Source of the DNA: Sphingomonas sp. AR_OL41
Lineage (GTDB): Bacteria > Pseudomonadota > Alphaproteobacteria > Sphingomonadales > Sphingomonadaceae
DNA: 64,000 nt
Assembly (NCBI RefSeq): GCF_029911635.1
Contig: NZ_JARYTI010000007.1
Coordinates: 62,001-126,000, forward strand
Reading direction: 5' to 3'
In this document: piece by piece, positions 1 to 7,896 of the stretch
Position numbering within the stretch: the stretch's first letter is position 1
How the letters are laid out: every line of letters begins with the position of its first letter
The notes under the pieces: model-generated
Databases searched by the model: none
What the model was told of the DNA's origin: nothing
Seen by the model: only the letters and a program-made list of their open reading frames with translations
Made by a program: the position numbers and the translations under genes

Positions 1-1
1 G

Positions 2-61
2 CAGCGCGACACCCCGCGCCAGCCCCGCTTTGCCCCGAATCATCCTGTGGTCGCGCTTCAT
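2..61 (-). CDS. N-terminus of a leftward gene cut by the window edge (possible signal peptide)
   Basis: Reading leftward from an ATG at position 61, the frame stays open to the window edge and encodes about 20 residues beginning MKRDHRMIRGKAG. Basic residues followed by the start of a hydrophobic stretch look like the beginning of an export signal, as in many sphingomonad outer-membrane or secreted proteins. A second in-frame ATG at 43 is an equally possible start. Too little is present to name the protein. It is divergent from the ABC transporter gene pair, with about 220 bp of shared upstream DNA. Confidence 0.35.
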   Translation of the reverse strand, partial: MKRDHRMIRGKAGLARGVAL

Positions 62-279
62 GTCTGCCATCATCCCGGAACGTAGGTTGGTTGTCTGCCA
101 CCCCGCGCCTCGACCTAATCTGAACGAGGCACCGAACGCCAGTGCCGGCAGGCGAAATTTCGTCGCCGCCGCTCCAACCGGCACCATATCCGTGATTTTT
201 CCGTCCATTTGCCATGTTTTTTGTCTGCTGCATTCGCGCCGCATCATGCCTAAAACCGGCGACGGGTCGGGAGGTGACG

Positions 280-1302
280 ATGACGAACAGGGCGGGGGAG
301 AAGCGGGCGACCGACCTGTTCCTGTACGATGCGACGATCATCCGCAACGAGGCCCACGCCGCCTTCCCCAACTGGAGCGACCGCTTGCTCGGGCTCGCCT
401 TGCTGGTCGTCGCACTTGCCGTGGCGCGCGCCGCGCTGGAGGACCGCGCCTTCATCGTCGCCGCCACCGCGGTCGCTGCCCTCGCCCTCCTGATCGGTGC
501 GGCAACGGCGCGGCTGATCGAACGCCGCCTCGCCTTTCACGCCTATGATGGCGTGCTCGCCGCTGACGCGCTGATACCGGCAAGCCGTCGATACTATGCC
601 CTCGCCTGCCACGCCGCTGCGCTGGCCGGGGCCACCCTCGCGTCGCTCATCGCCCGGCCCACGCTGCTCGCAATCGCCATCGCGGGTTATCTGGTCGGCG
701 CGACAATCCGCCATCTGGGATCGTTTCTGGCACGGCGTTTCGTCACCCGGCGATTTACTGGCCTGCGCGCGTTCGACAGCAGGGCGCTATGGCGCTGGCT
801 GGAGCAGCCCTTGGCCGGGGCAACCGGTGCAATCCCGCTGCTGCTCGTCCTCGTCGCCACGGCGCACGGCGAAGCCGCCGCCGCCCCGGTGCTCGCGGCG
901 CTGGTGACGTCGATCGCCGTGCTGGCGCTGACCGCGCTCGACGACGGCGTGGTGCGGTTCATGACGCTGTCGGGCCATCCGGCATGGGCGATCATCGCGC
1001 GGCGCGCCCGCGCCACGCTCGTCTTGACCCTGCTCGCCGTGCCGATCTGCCTCGCGACGTCGACGCCACTCGTTGCCGGCCTCGTCGGCGTGGCGGTGGC
1101 GGCTGGGCTGTTGCTGATGGCGACGCGCATCCTCGCCTATCGCATCCATCCCCGGCGCACCGCCGATCTCGTCGTCGGCAGCTGCGCGATGGTCGTCATC
1201 GTCACCGGTGCGGCCATGCCCATGCTGCTGCCGTTCGTCGCGGCGGCGATCCTGTGGCAGCTGTCGCGCCGCGCCGCCGCGATGACGTGGCTGCTGCGAT
1301 GA
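280..1302 (+). CDS. multi-pass membrane protein, probable ABC transporter permease
   Basis: A 340-residue protein made largely of hydrophobic segments: a soluble N-terminal stretch of about 35 residues, then roughly eight to ten membrane spans ending close to the C-terminus. The ATG at 280 follows a GGGAGG ribosome site by a few bases and is preferred to an in-frame ATG at 214 with no such site. The stop overlaps the start of the ATPase gene in ATGA, so the two are probably translated together and form one transporter. I recognise no permease signature that gives a substrate; the permease role is inferred from topology and from the ATPase partner. Confidence 0.6.
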   Translation: MTNRAGEKRATDLFLYDATIIRNEAHAAFPNWSDRLLGLALLVVALAVARAALEDRAFIVAATAVAALALLIGAATARLIERRLAFHAYDGVLAADALIPASRRYYALACHAAALAGATLASLIARPTLLAIAIAGYLVGATIRHLGSFLARRFVTRRFTGLRAFDSRALWRWLEQPLAGATGAIPLLLVLVATAHGEAAAAPVLAALVTSIAVLALTALDDGVVRFMTLSGHPAWAIIARRARATLVLTLLAVPICLATSTPLVAGLVGVAVAAGLLLMATRILAYRIHPRRTADLVVGSCAMVVIVTGAAMPMLLPFVAAAILWQLSRRAAAMTWLLR

Positions 1303-2027
1303 CTGCGGCCATCCTCATCGAAGGCGCGTCGGTCGATCGCGGCGGGACGCGGGTCGTCAGCGATGTCGGCTTCACCATTCCGCGCGCAAGCTGGTTCGGG
1401 CTGATCGGCGCCAATGGCTCGGGCAAGACCAGCCTGCTGCGCGCGCTGGCCGGCCGGCTGCCCTTCGCTGCCGGCCGCTGCCTGATCGACGACCGCGATC
1501 TCGCCACCGATCGCACCGCTCTCGCCGCGTGCTTCGGCTTCGCCCCACCCGCCGATCGCCTTCCCGAGGCCTTGCGCGTGCGCGACCTGCTCGCTTTGGC
1601 CGGCGCGGATCGCGACACCGCGCGCGACCGCCTCGGCGCGATCGGCGTGGCACTGGGCATCGATCAGTTGCGCGATCGCTGGATCGGCGACTGTTCCGCC
1701 GGTATGCGCCAGCGTGCCGCCATCGCGCTGGCCTTTGCCGGCGGCAACACTCATGTCATCCTCGATGAGCCGTTCAACTGGCTCGATCCGGTCGCCGCGT
1801 TCGATCTTCGCCAGGCGCTCCGCGCGCGCGTCGATCAGGGGCTGACGCTGGTCACGGCACTGCACGACCTCGGCACCCTGACCACGGCCTGTGACGAAGG
1901 GTTGATGCTGGCCGATGGCCGCGTCGCGCTGGTGATCGACCGCGCGATGCTCGCCGAGGCGGCACGCGCGCCGCAGGACTTCGAGCGCCGGACGATCGAC
2001 CTGCTGCGTTCCACCGCGCGCGCCTGA
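1299..2027 (+). CDS. ABC transporter ATP-binding protein
   Basis: A 242-residue ABC ATPase. Visible motifs are the Walker A loop GANGSGKT near residue 35, a signature loop CSAGMRQR in place of the usual LSGGQ, Walker B VILDEP followed by the D-loop region, and a switch histidine in ALHDLG. It should power the membrane protein encoded just upstream, whose stop codon it overlaps. The family includes exporters as well as importers, and no binding-protein gene is adjacent, which makes export or a two-component membrane complex more likely. The substrate is unknown. Confidence 0.9.
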   Translation: MTAAILIEGASVDRGGTRVVSDVGFTIPRASWFGLIGANGSGKTSLLRALAGRLPFAAGRCLIDDRDLATDRTALAACFGFAPPADRLPEALRVRDLLALAGADRDTARDRLGAIGVALGIDQLRDRWIGDCSAGMRQRAAIALAFAGGNTHVILDEPFNWLDPVAAFDLRQALRARVDQGLTLVTALHDLGTLTTACDEGLMLADGRVALVIDRAMLAEAARAPQDFERRTIDLLRSTARA

Positions 2028-2045
2028 CCGCGGGCGCCGCGCCGC

Positions 2046-2321
2046 TCAGGGTCGCGCGAGCAGGTAACCGACCAGTGCGCCGACCTGCCCCATGGCGATC
2101 AGCAACAGCAAGGTCGAAAAAGGCTCCTTGCGGGTCTTGTGCCGAAACAGGCGGCGCGCGAGCAGCGCCCCCGGCGAACCGCCGACCAATGCCAGCGCCA
2201 ACAGGTCTGATTCGGGAATGCGCCACGCGCCGGCGATGGCACGGTGCTTGTCCTGCCAGAACCGCAGCACGGTAAAGGCATTGATCAGCAACAGGACGGG
2301 TACCGCAAGGAGCAGCAGCAT
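2046..2321 (-). CDS. DUF1294 small membrane protein
   Basis: A 91-residue protein with a hydrophobic N-terminal span, a loop containing WRIPE and GGSPGAL, a short basic stretch RLFRHKTRK, and a second hydrophobic span near the C-terminus. The WRIPE...L...GG-PGA...R..HKT pattern is typical of the DUF1294 family of unknown function. The ATG at 2321 is chosen because the family normally begins directly with the first membrane span; an upstream in-frame ATG at 2375 would add 18 non-hydrophobic residues. It is convergent with the ABC ATPase gene and stands alone. Confidence 0.75.
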   Translation of the reverse strand: MLLLLAVPVLLLINAFTVLRFWQDKHRAIAGAWRIPESDLLALALVGGSPGALLARRLFRHKTRKEPFSTLLLLIAMGQVGALVGYLLARP

Positions 2322-2470
2322 GCGCCGGCAATAGGTCTCGGCGCCTTTCGGTGCGGTAAACGAGCCGATCAGCACTTTCTTACAGAAACACAGAGGAAAT
2401 TGCTGAATTTGTTTACGTCTTTTGGCGATGTGACGGCGTCGCGTCGTTTCACCGGGTCATGGAAAGCAAC

Positions 2471-2881
2471 ATGGGAAGCCTGCACCGAACCATCGCCTTG
2501 CTCGGCTTCGACGGTGACGATCTCGACCCCGCCGAGATCACTGCCCGCCTCGGTGCCGCCCCGACGGTCGCGGTGAGCAAGGGCGGCAAGTGGTTGACCT
2601 CGGCGACGACCGCGGAAATCGCCACCACCGGGCGGTGGCGTCTCGATGCAGATGGCAATGATTCGATCAATCTCGACGGACAGATTATCGCATTGTTCGC
2701 GACGCTGTCGGGCGATCTGGCGGCATGGCGCGCGCTGTCGGCGTGTTACAATGGTCGCGTGTTTTGCGGCCTGTTTCTCGCGACGGGCAATGAGGGCGTG
2801 ATCCTGCAACCATCGACGCTGTTGCAGATCGGCGAGCGCGGTCTGCTACTCGATCTCGACATCTATGCACGCGATGCATGA
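2471..2881 (+). CDS. DUF4279 domain-containing protein
   Basis: A small soluble protein of 136 residues. It carries the DUF4279 layout: an opening strand ending in GFDGDDLDP, then EITARLG, a G-rich WRL segment mid-protein, and a closing pair of strands with ILQPSTLLQIGERGLLLDLDIY. The family is uncharacterised and has been found near contact-dependent inhibition and immunity genes, but nothing of that sort is adjacent here. The ATG at 2471 has a GGAAAG sequence just upstream; an in-frame ATG at 2459 would add four residues. It is convergent with the LysR gene. Confidence 0.65.
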   Translation: MGSLHRTIALLGFDGDDLDPAEITARLGAAPTVAVSKGGKWLTSATTAEIATTGRWRLDADGNDSINLDGQIIALFATLSGDLAAWRALSACYNGRVFCGLFLATGNEGVILQPSTLLQIGERGLLLDLDIYARDA

Positions 2882-2905
2882 TCGGGCTGCCCGTCGGCCG
2901 CGCGG

Positions 2906-3805
2906 TCAGCCCGCGTCGTCTTCCACGAGCCGCGCCGCGAAACGCGCGATCAGCCAGCTGCGCACCAGGCTGATCGTCGGGTCGGAAAGGTCCTCGGGGC
3001 GCAGCTTGAGATAATAACCAAAGCCGTCATCGATGACGGTATCGTAGGGCGCGCACAGCCGGCCGGCGGCAATCTCGGGCGCGAACATGTCGATATCGGC
3101 CAGCGCCACGCCGTCGCCGTTCATCGCATAGCTGACCGCGAGCGAGGCGGTGTCGAAGGCCAGCCCGCGATCGGTGTCGAAGTCGATCCGGCACTGGCGC
3201 GCGAAGATGCTCCACAACAGCCCGCGCGGCTCACCCTCCAGCTTGACATGGAGCAGGTCGTTGTCGGCGAGGAACTGCGCCAGCGGCTTGCCCTCATGCC
3301 GCGCCGCAGTCGCGGGAGAACAGACCGGCGCGACGCGCACCATCCACAACAGATCGGTCACGCGATCGTCGATATTGGGCCGGTCGAACACGATCGCCAT
3401 GTCGGTTTCGGCGCTCGGCAGGCCGGTCACGCCTGAACTCGAAATGTCGATGCGGATGTCGGGATGTTCGGCATGGAACGCCTGGATCATCGGCATCACC
3501 ACCTGTTGCAGCAGCGAGGGCGGGATATGGATGCGGATCGGGCGGCTGGCATTGGGGTTGATGCTGATCGCGTTCATCGTCTGCTCGAGCCGGTCGAACG
3601 ACTTGCTCACCTCGGGCAATAGCGCGCGGCCGGCGGCGGTCAGCACCAGCGTCGGGCCCGAGCGATCGAACAATTTGTGCCCGAGCAATTCCTCGAGGCT
3701 GATGACATGGCGGCTGACCGCGCTCTGCGAGACGTTGAGCGACTGGGCGCCGGCGGTAAAGCTCAGCCGCTGCCCGACTGCATCGAACGCGCGCAACGCG
3801 TTCAA
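2906..3805 (-). CDS. LysR-family transcriptional regulator (GcvA-like)
   Basis: A regulator of about 299 residues. The N-terminal winged helix (about residues 1-60) reads NALRAFDAVGQRLSFTAGAQSLNVSQSAVSRHV, here given in pieces: NALRAFDAV, then LNVSQSAVSRHV. The rest is the periplasmic-binding-like effector domain. PLNALRAF is typical of GcvA-like regulators. The start is uncertain: TTG at 3805 is the nearest usable codon, yet the frame stays open upstream through VNRRWLP, so the true start may lie slightly further out. It is divergent from the Rieske oxygenase gene and is the natural candidate to control the demethylation cluster in response to its substrate. Confidence 0.85.
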   Translation of the reverse strand: MNALRAFDAVGQRLSFTAGAQSLNVSQSAVSRHVISLEELLGHKLFDRSGPTLVLTAAGRALLPEVSKSFDRLEQTMNAISINPNASRPIRIHIPPSLLQQVVMPMIQAFHAEHPDIRIDISSSGVTGLPSAETDMAIVFDRPNIDDRVTDLLWMVRVAPVCSPATAARHEGKPLAQFLADNDLLHVKLEGEPRGLLWSIFARQCRIDFDTDRGLAFDTASLAVSYAMNGDGVALADIDMFAPEIAAGRLCAPYDTVIDDGFGYYLKLRPEDLSDPTISLVRSWLIARFAARLVEDDAG

Positions 3806-4019
3806 TGGCAGCCAGCGGCGGTTGACGGGTGATGCGCGTCCTATCGAAAGCTCCCTGCAAGCAACGGCTATGCCCTTTTGTCATAACAAGCGCGTTTTTT
3901 CAGGTCGCGCAACGTCGCCGCGTCGCAGTTGCAGCTTTTGGCATGCAATCATGCGCAAATGCGATTTCAGCCCGCCCCGACGCCATGCCACTCACGCGAT
4001 CGATCAGTGGAGACGTGGA

Positions 4020-5225
4020 TTGCAACTTGGGGACATTTCGGCGTTGCTGCGCGCGCGCCCGGCGGGCCATTCGCTGCCCCAGGGACTTTACACCAGCGCG
4101 GCCGCTTTCGACTTCGATCTGAAGGCTATTTTCGGCACGTCGTGGCTGCTCGCCGGGTTCGAGACCGAACTGCGCGCGCCGGGCGACTATCTCTCCTTCA
4201 TGGTCGGCAGCTGGCCGGTCATCGTGCTCCATGGCCGTGACGGCGAGTTGCGCGCCTTCCACAACAGCTGCCGCCATCGCGGCTCGATCCTGTGCAAGAC
4301 CGGCCACGGCAATGCCGCGCGGCTGATCTGCCCCTATCACCGCTGGACCTATGGTCTCGACGGGCGCCTGCTTGCTGCCGGGCGCATGCCGGAGGATTTC
4401 CAGAAGAGCGAGCATGGCCTGAAGCCCCTGCATCTCGAGCGCGTCGCCGGCGCGATCTTCATCTGCATGGCCGAGACACCGCCTGACATCAGCACGCTGC
4501 GCCGCGACCTCACACCGCTGCTCGCGCCGCACGACCTCAAGCACGCCAAGGTCGCCTTCCAGTCGACGCTGGTCGAATATGCCAATTGGAAGCTGGTGAT
4601 GGAAAATGGCCGCGAATGTTATCATTGCGCCACCGGCCATCCCGAACTGTCGCGCACCTTCCCGGTCAACGCGGCGGAATATTTCGATCTGGATGGTGAA
4701 CAGGCACGCGCCTTCGCCCGGCGGATGGGCGAACTCGATCTGCCAATGGGCCCGGTCGGCGAGGACTGGTGGCAGGCGGTGCGCTTCCCGCTCAACCCCG
4801 GCACCGTGGCGATGACCACCGACGGCCAGTTCAACGTCAAGAAGCTGATGGTCGAGGCCGGCGGCGGCGATGTCGGCTCGCTGCGCTGGGCGGTCGAACC
4901 GAACAATTTCTGCCATTCGACCAGCGAATATACCTTCGCCTTCACCGCAATCCCTGTCTCGCCGACCGAGACGCACGTCGTGGCCAAGTGGCTGGTGCAT
5001 GAGGATGCGGTCGAGGGCGTCGACTATGACGTCGATGCGCTGACCGATCTGTGGACGCGCACCAATTTGCAGGACAAGGAACTGGCCGAGAACAATCAGG
5101 CCGGCATCAACTCGCCGGGCTATTCCCCCGGCCCGTACAGCCCCGAAGCGGAGTCGCTGACCTTGCGTTTCGTCGACTGGTATTGCGACCGCGCCGCCGA
5201 TTATATCGAGCGCGCGGCGGCATGA
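4020..5225 (+). CDS. Rieske [2Fe-2S] aromatic-ring-hydroxylating-type oxygenase alpha subunit (betaine demethylase-like)
   Basis: A 401-residue terminal oxygenase. The Rieske motif is C84-x-H86-x17-C104-x2-H107, and the mononuclear iron site is visible downstream as ECYHCATGH in the catalytic domain. Size and context fit the N-demethylating branch (GbcA, Stc2 and CntA-like enzymes acting on glycine betaine, stachydrine or carnitine) rather than true ring dioxygenases, which need a beta subunit that is absent here. The start chosen is TTG at 4020, seven bases after GGAG; an ATG at 3951 would add 23 residues with no homologous look. It is the first gene of the cluster and overlaps the PLP enzyme in ATGA. 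No matching ferredoxin reductase (GbcB type) is encoded nearby. The exact substrate is unknown. Confidence 0.85.
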   Translation: MQLGDISALLRARPAGHSLPQGLYTSAAAFDFDLKAIFGTSWLLAGFETELRAPGDYLSFMVGSWPVIVLHGRDGELRAFHNSCRHRGSILCKTGHGNAARLICPYHRWTYGLDGRLLAAGRMPEDFQKSEHGLKPLHLERVAGAIFICMAETPPDISTLRRDLTPLLAPHDLKHAKVAFQSTLVEYANWKLVMENGRECYHCATGHPELSRTFPVNAAEYFDLDGEQARAFARRMGELDLPMGPVGEDWWQAVRFPLNPGTVAMTTDGQFNVKKLMVEAGGGDVGSLRWAVEPNNFCHSTSEYTFAFTAIPVSPTETHVVAKWLVHEDAVEGVDYDVDALTDLWTRTNLQDKELAENNQAGINSPGYSPGPYSPEAESLTLRFVDWYCDRAADYIERAAA

Positions 5226-6481
5226 GCGCTCACGACGATCCGAACTGGCGCCCCGAAACGCTCGCCGTCCGCGCCGGCTATGACCCGGCAAGCGGCAACA
5301 AGGCCGCCAAGCCGCCCATCTACATGACGACGACCTTCGCCTATGCCTCGGCGCAACAGGCGAAGGACATTCACGAGGCCTATTTCGACGGCACCGGCCC
5401 CGAGGTTGGCGGCGCGGGCCATATCTATGCGCGGCTCAGCCACCCCGGCCTCGACATGGTCGAGACGCGGCTCGCGGCGCTGGACGGCGCGGAAAGCGCG
5501 GCGGTGTTCAACAGCGGCATGGCGACGCACAGCGCCATCGCGCTGGCGCATCTGCGGCCCGGCGACAGCGTGGTGTTCAGCCGGCCGATCTATGGCGGCA
5601 CCAACGGGCTCTATACGATGTTGATGCCCGGGTTCGGCGTCCACCAGACGTCGTTCGCCGACGGCTGCGACGAGGACAGCATCATGGCAGCAGTCGATGC
5701 CGCGCTGGCGCACGGGCCGCTCAAGCTGATCGTCATCGAGAGCCCGGCGAACCCGACCGCGGCGATCGTCGATATCGCGCTTGTCGTGGCGATCGCGGAT
5801 GCGGTCGGCACGGCGACCGGGCTGCGTCCGCTGGTGGTGGTGGACAACACGCTGCTTGGGCCAATGATGCAGCGGCCGATCGCGCTCGGCGCCGATCTGT
5901 GCATGACCTCGCTGACCAAATATTGTGGCGGCCACAGCGACCTGATGGCCGGCGGCGTCACCGGCAAGGCAGCGCTGATCGCGCCGCTGCGGCTGCTGCG
6001 CACCACGCTCGGCAGCCATCTCGACCCCTATAATTGCTGGCTGCTGCTGCGCTCTATGGAGACGGTGCATCTCCGCGTCGATCGCGCGATGGACAATGCC
6101 CGGACCATCGCCGAATTCCTGCGCGATCACCCCAAGGTCGTCGGCATAACCTATCTCGGCTTCCTCGCCGCCGGCACGCCGCAGCGCGCCGTCTATGACC
6201 GGCAATGCCGCGCCGGCGGATCGACCTTTTCCTTCGCGGTGGCCGGCGACGAGGCGGCGGCGTTTCGTTTCCTCGATCGGTTGCGGCTGCTGCGCTTCGC
6301 GGTCAGCCTTGGCGGGTCGGAGACGCTGATCACCCATCCGGCGACCACCACCCATTATGCCCTGACCCCGGAGGAGCGGGCGATCGGCGGCATCACGCCG
6401 GCGACGCTGCGGCTGTCGGTCGGCATCGAGCATGTCGATGATCTGATCGCCGACCTCGCTCAGGCGCTGGAGGCGGTGTGA
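5222..6481 (+). CDS. Cys/Met metabolism PLP-dependent enzyme (trans-sulfuration family)
   Basis: A 419-residue fold-type I PLP enzyme of the cystathionine gamma-synthase/gamma-lyase/sulfhydrylase family. The PLP lysine is K233 in SLTKYCGGHSD, the cofactor aspartate is D208 in VVVDNT, and the phosphate-binding Tyr is in RPIYGGT (Y124). Methionine gamma-lyase has a Cys where this protein has the second Gly of YGGT, so a simple methionine gamma-lyase assignment is not supported. A C-terminal SLGGSETLI loop binds the substrate carboxylate in this family. It overlaps the genes on both sides, so it is part of the demethylation operon. Beta- or gamma-elimination, or replacement, on a demethylated amino-acid intermediate is the inferred role. 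Confidence 0.85.
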   Translation: MSAHDDPNWRPETLAVRAGYDPASGNKAAKPPIYMTTTFAYASAQQAKDIHEAYFDGTGPEVGGAGHIYARLSHPGLDMVETRLAALDGAESAAVFNSGMATHSAIALAHLRPGDSVVFSRPIYGGTNGLYTMLMPGFGVHQTSFADGCDEDSIMAAVDAALAHGPLKLIVIESPANPTAAIVDIALVVAIADAVGTATGLRPLVVVDNTLLGPMMQRPIALGADLCMTSLTKYCGGHSDLMAGGVTGKAALIAPLRLLRTTLGSHLDPYNCWLLLRSMETVHLRVDRAMDNARTIAEFLRDHPKVVGITYLGFLAAGTPQRAVYDRQCRAGGSTFSFAVAGDEAAAFRFLDRLRLLRFAVSLGGSETLITHPATTTHYALTPEERAIGGITPATLRLSVGIEHVDDLIADLAQALEAV

Positions 6482-7896
6482 GCGGGCACGACGTTCACGC
6501 GATCGACGGCAAGCTCCCCGCCCCCGACGCTTTTTTCGATGTCGTCGTGGTCGGCGCCGGGGCCGCCGGCACCGCCGCCGCGATCGAGGCGGCGCAGGAC
6601 GGTGCTTCGGTGCTGCTGCTCGACGAAAACCCCGTTCCCGGCGCATTGATCGGCACCGACGTGCCGCTGTTCTTCGGCGGGCGAATGACGGCGGCGGTGC
6701 AGCAGCCGGGGCGCATGCTCGAACAGGTCTTCGCCAGCAACCCGGCGCTCGAGACCGCGTTCGAGGCCGGCGTCGATGTACGGCTCGGCACCTGTGCCTG
6801 GGGGCTGTACGTCAACGGCCCGGCGATGCGCGCGCTCGCCGCCCCTGTGCTCGGCATCGCCGATTCCGAAAGCGCGACGATGATCGGTTTCGGGCGGCTG
6901 ATCCTCGCCACCGGCGCACGCGACCTCGTGCTCGGCTTTGCCGGCTGGAACCAGCCCGGCGTGATCGGCGCGCAGGCCTTCGCCTCCTTGTTGACGCGCT
7001 ACGACGCGCTGGCGACGCGGCGCGTGCTGGTCGTCGGGTCGGACAAGCTCGGGCTGGAGACGGCGCTGCTCGCACTGTCGGCCGGGATCGCAGTCGCCGG
7101 CGTGGTCGAGATCGCCGATGCCGTGCAGGGACCGGCCGAGCTGGCGGCGCGCGTCCGCGACGCGGGCATCGACATCCATCTCGACCACACCATCGCATCC
7201 GCCTCGGGCGGCATCGACGGCGTAGAGCGCGCGATGCTCGTCTCCCTCGCCGGCGGCGAACCCTTCGCGCTGGACTGCGACACCATCTGTCTTGCAATCG
7301 GCGCCCGCCCGGCGACCGAATTGCTCGACGCCGCCGGCGCGTCACCGGGCGACATCATCACCCTGGTCGGCGACTGCGCCACGCTCCGGCGACCCGCCGC
7401 CGAGCGCATCGCGGCCTGGGCGGCGGCGCTAGGCGCGCATGCCCCAGCCGACACGATCGTCTGCCAGTGCGAGGAAGTGACGCGCGGCGACCTGCTCGGC
7501 GTGCAGCCGCCGCACTATCTCGACCGGCCCGAAAAGATGGCCGCGCGCTCGCTGTCGAGCCTGCTCAATGACGGGCCGGCGCATCCCGACCAGATCAAGC
7601 GCCTGACCCGCGCCGGCATGGGCGCGTGCCAGGGCCGGCGCTGCCGCGATCAGGTCGCCTGCCTGCTCGCGCAGGAGCAGGGCGTGCCGCTGAGCACCGT
7701 GCCGGTGGCGAGCTTCCGCGCGCCGGTCCGCCCCGTCCCGCTCGGCATTCTCGCCGACTGGCAGGAAAGCGACGCGATGGCGGCGGGCTGGGACGTGTGG
7801 TTCGGCATCCCGACGCAGTGGACGCCCTATGCGGTGATCGGCACCGCGGAAGAGGCCGACCATGTCGCCGGTCTTGGCGGCAACATGCATGTCTGA
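6478..7896 (+). CDS. FAD/NAD(P)-binding oxidoreductase with C-terminal BFD-type [2Fe-2S] domain (opine oxidase A / HcnB-like)
   Basis: A 472-residue flavoprotein starting at a GTG that overlaps the previous stop. It has an N-terminal FAD dinucleotide fold VVVVGAGAAG, a second nucleotide-binding fold around LVVGSDKLGLE, and a C-terminal bacterioferritin-associated-ferredoxin-like domain with CQC near residue 327 and GMGACQGRRC near residue 380. This is the layout of the A subunit of octopine/nopaline oxidase, hydrogen cyanide synthase and D-hydroxyproline dehydrogenase. Those enzymes pair it with a D-amino-acid-oxidase-type subunit, and the next gene encodes one. The small ferredoxin-like third subunit found in some relatives is not present. 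Confidence 0.8.
   Translation: MSGHDVHAIDGKLPAPDAFFDVVVVGAGAAGTAAAIEAAQDGASVLLLDENPVPGALIGTDVPLFFGGRMTAAVQQPGRMLEQVFASNPALETAFEAGVDVRLGTCAWGLYVNGPAMRALAAPVLGIADSESATMIGFGRLILATGARDLVLGFAGWNQPGVIGAQAFASLLTRYDALATRRVLVVGSDKLGLETALLALSAGIAVAGVVEIADAVQGPAELAARVRDAGIDIHLDHTIASASGGIDGVERAMLVSLAGGEPFALDCDTICLAIGARPATELLDAAGASPGDIITLVGDCATLRRPAAERIAAWAAALGAHAPADTIVCQCEEVTRGDLLGVQPPHYLDRPEKMAARSLSSLLNDGPAHPDQIKRLTRAGMGACQGRRCRDQVACLLAQEQGVPLSTVPVASFRAPVRPVPLGILADWQESDAMAAGWDVWFGIPTQWTPYAVIGTAEEADHVAGLGGNMHV

Noticed and set aside
3900-5291. Long leftward open frame opposite the Rieske oxygenase gene (463 codons)
   Set aside because: It is antisense to a clearly functional gene, its product is Arg/Ala/Asp-rich with no family pattern, and such frames arise by codon bias in GC-rich DNA.
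5222-6481. PLP enzyme considered as methionine gamma-lyase
   Set aside because: The Cys typical of that enzyme's substrate loop is Gly here (YGGT), so only the wider family is supported.
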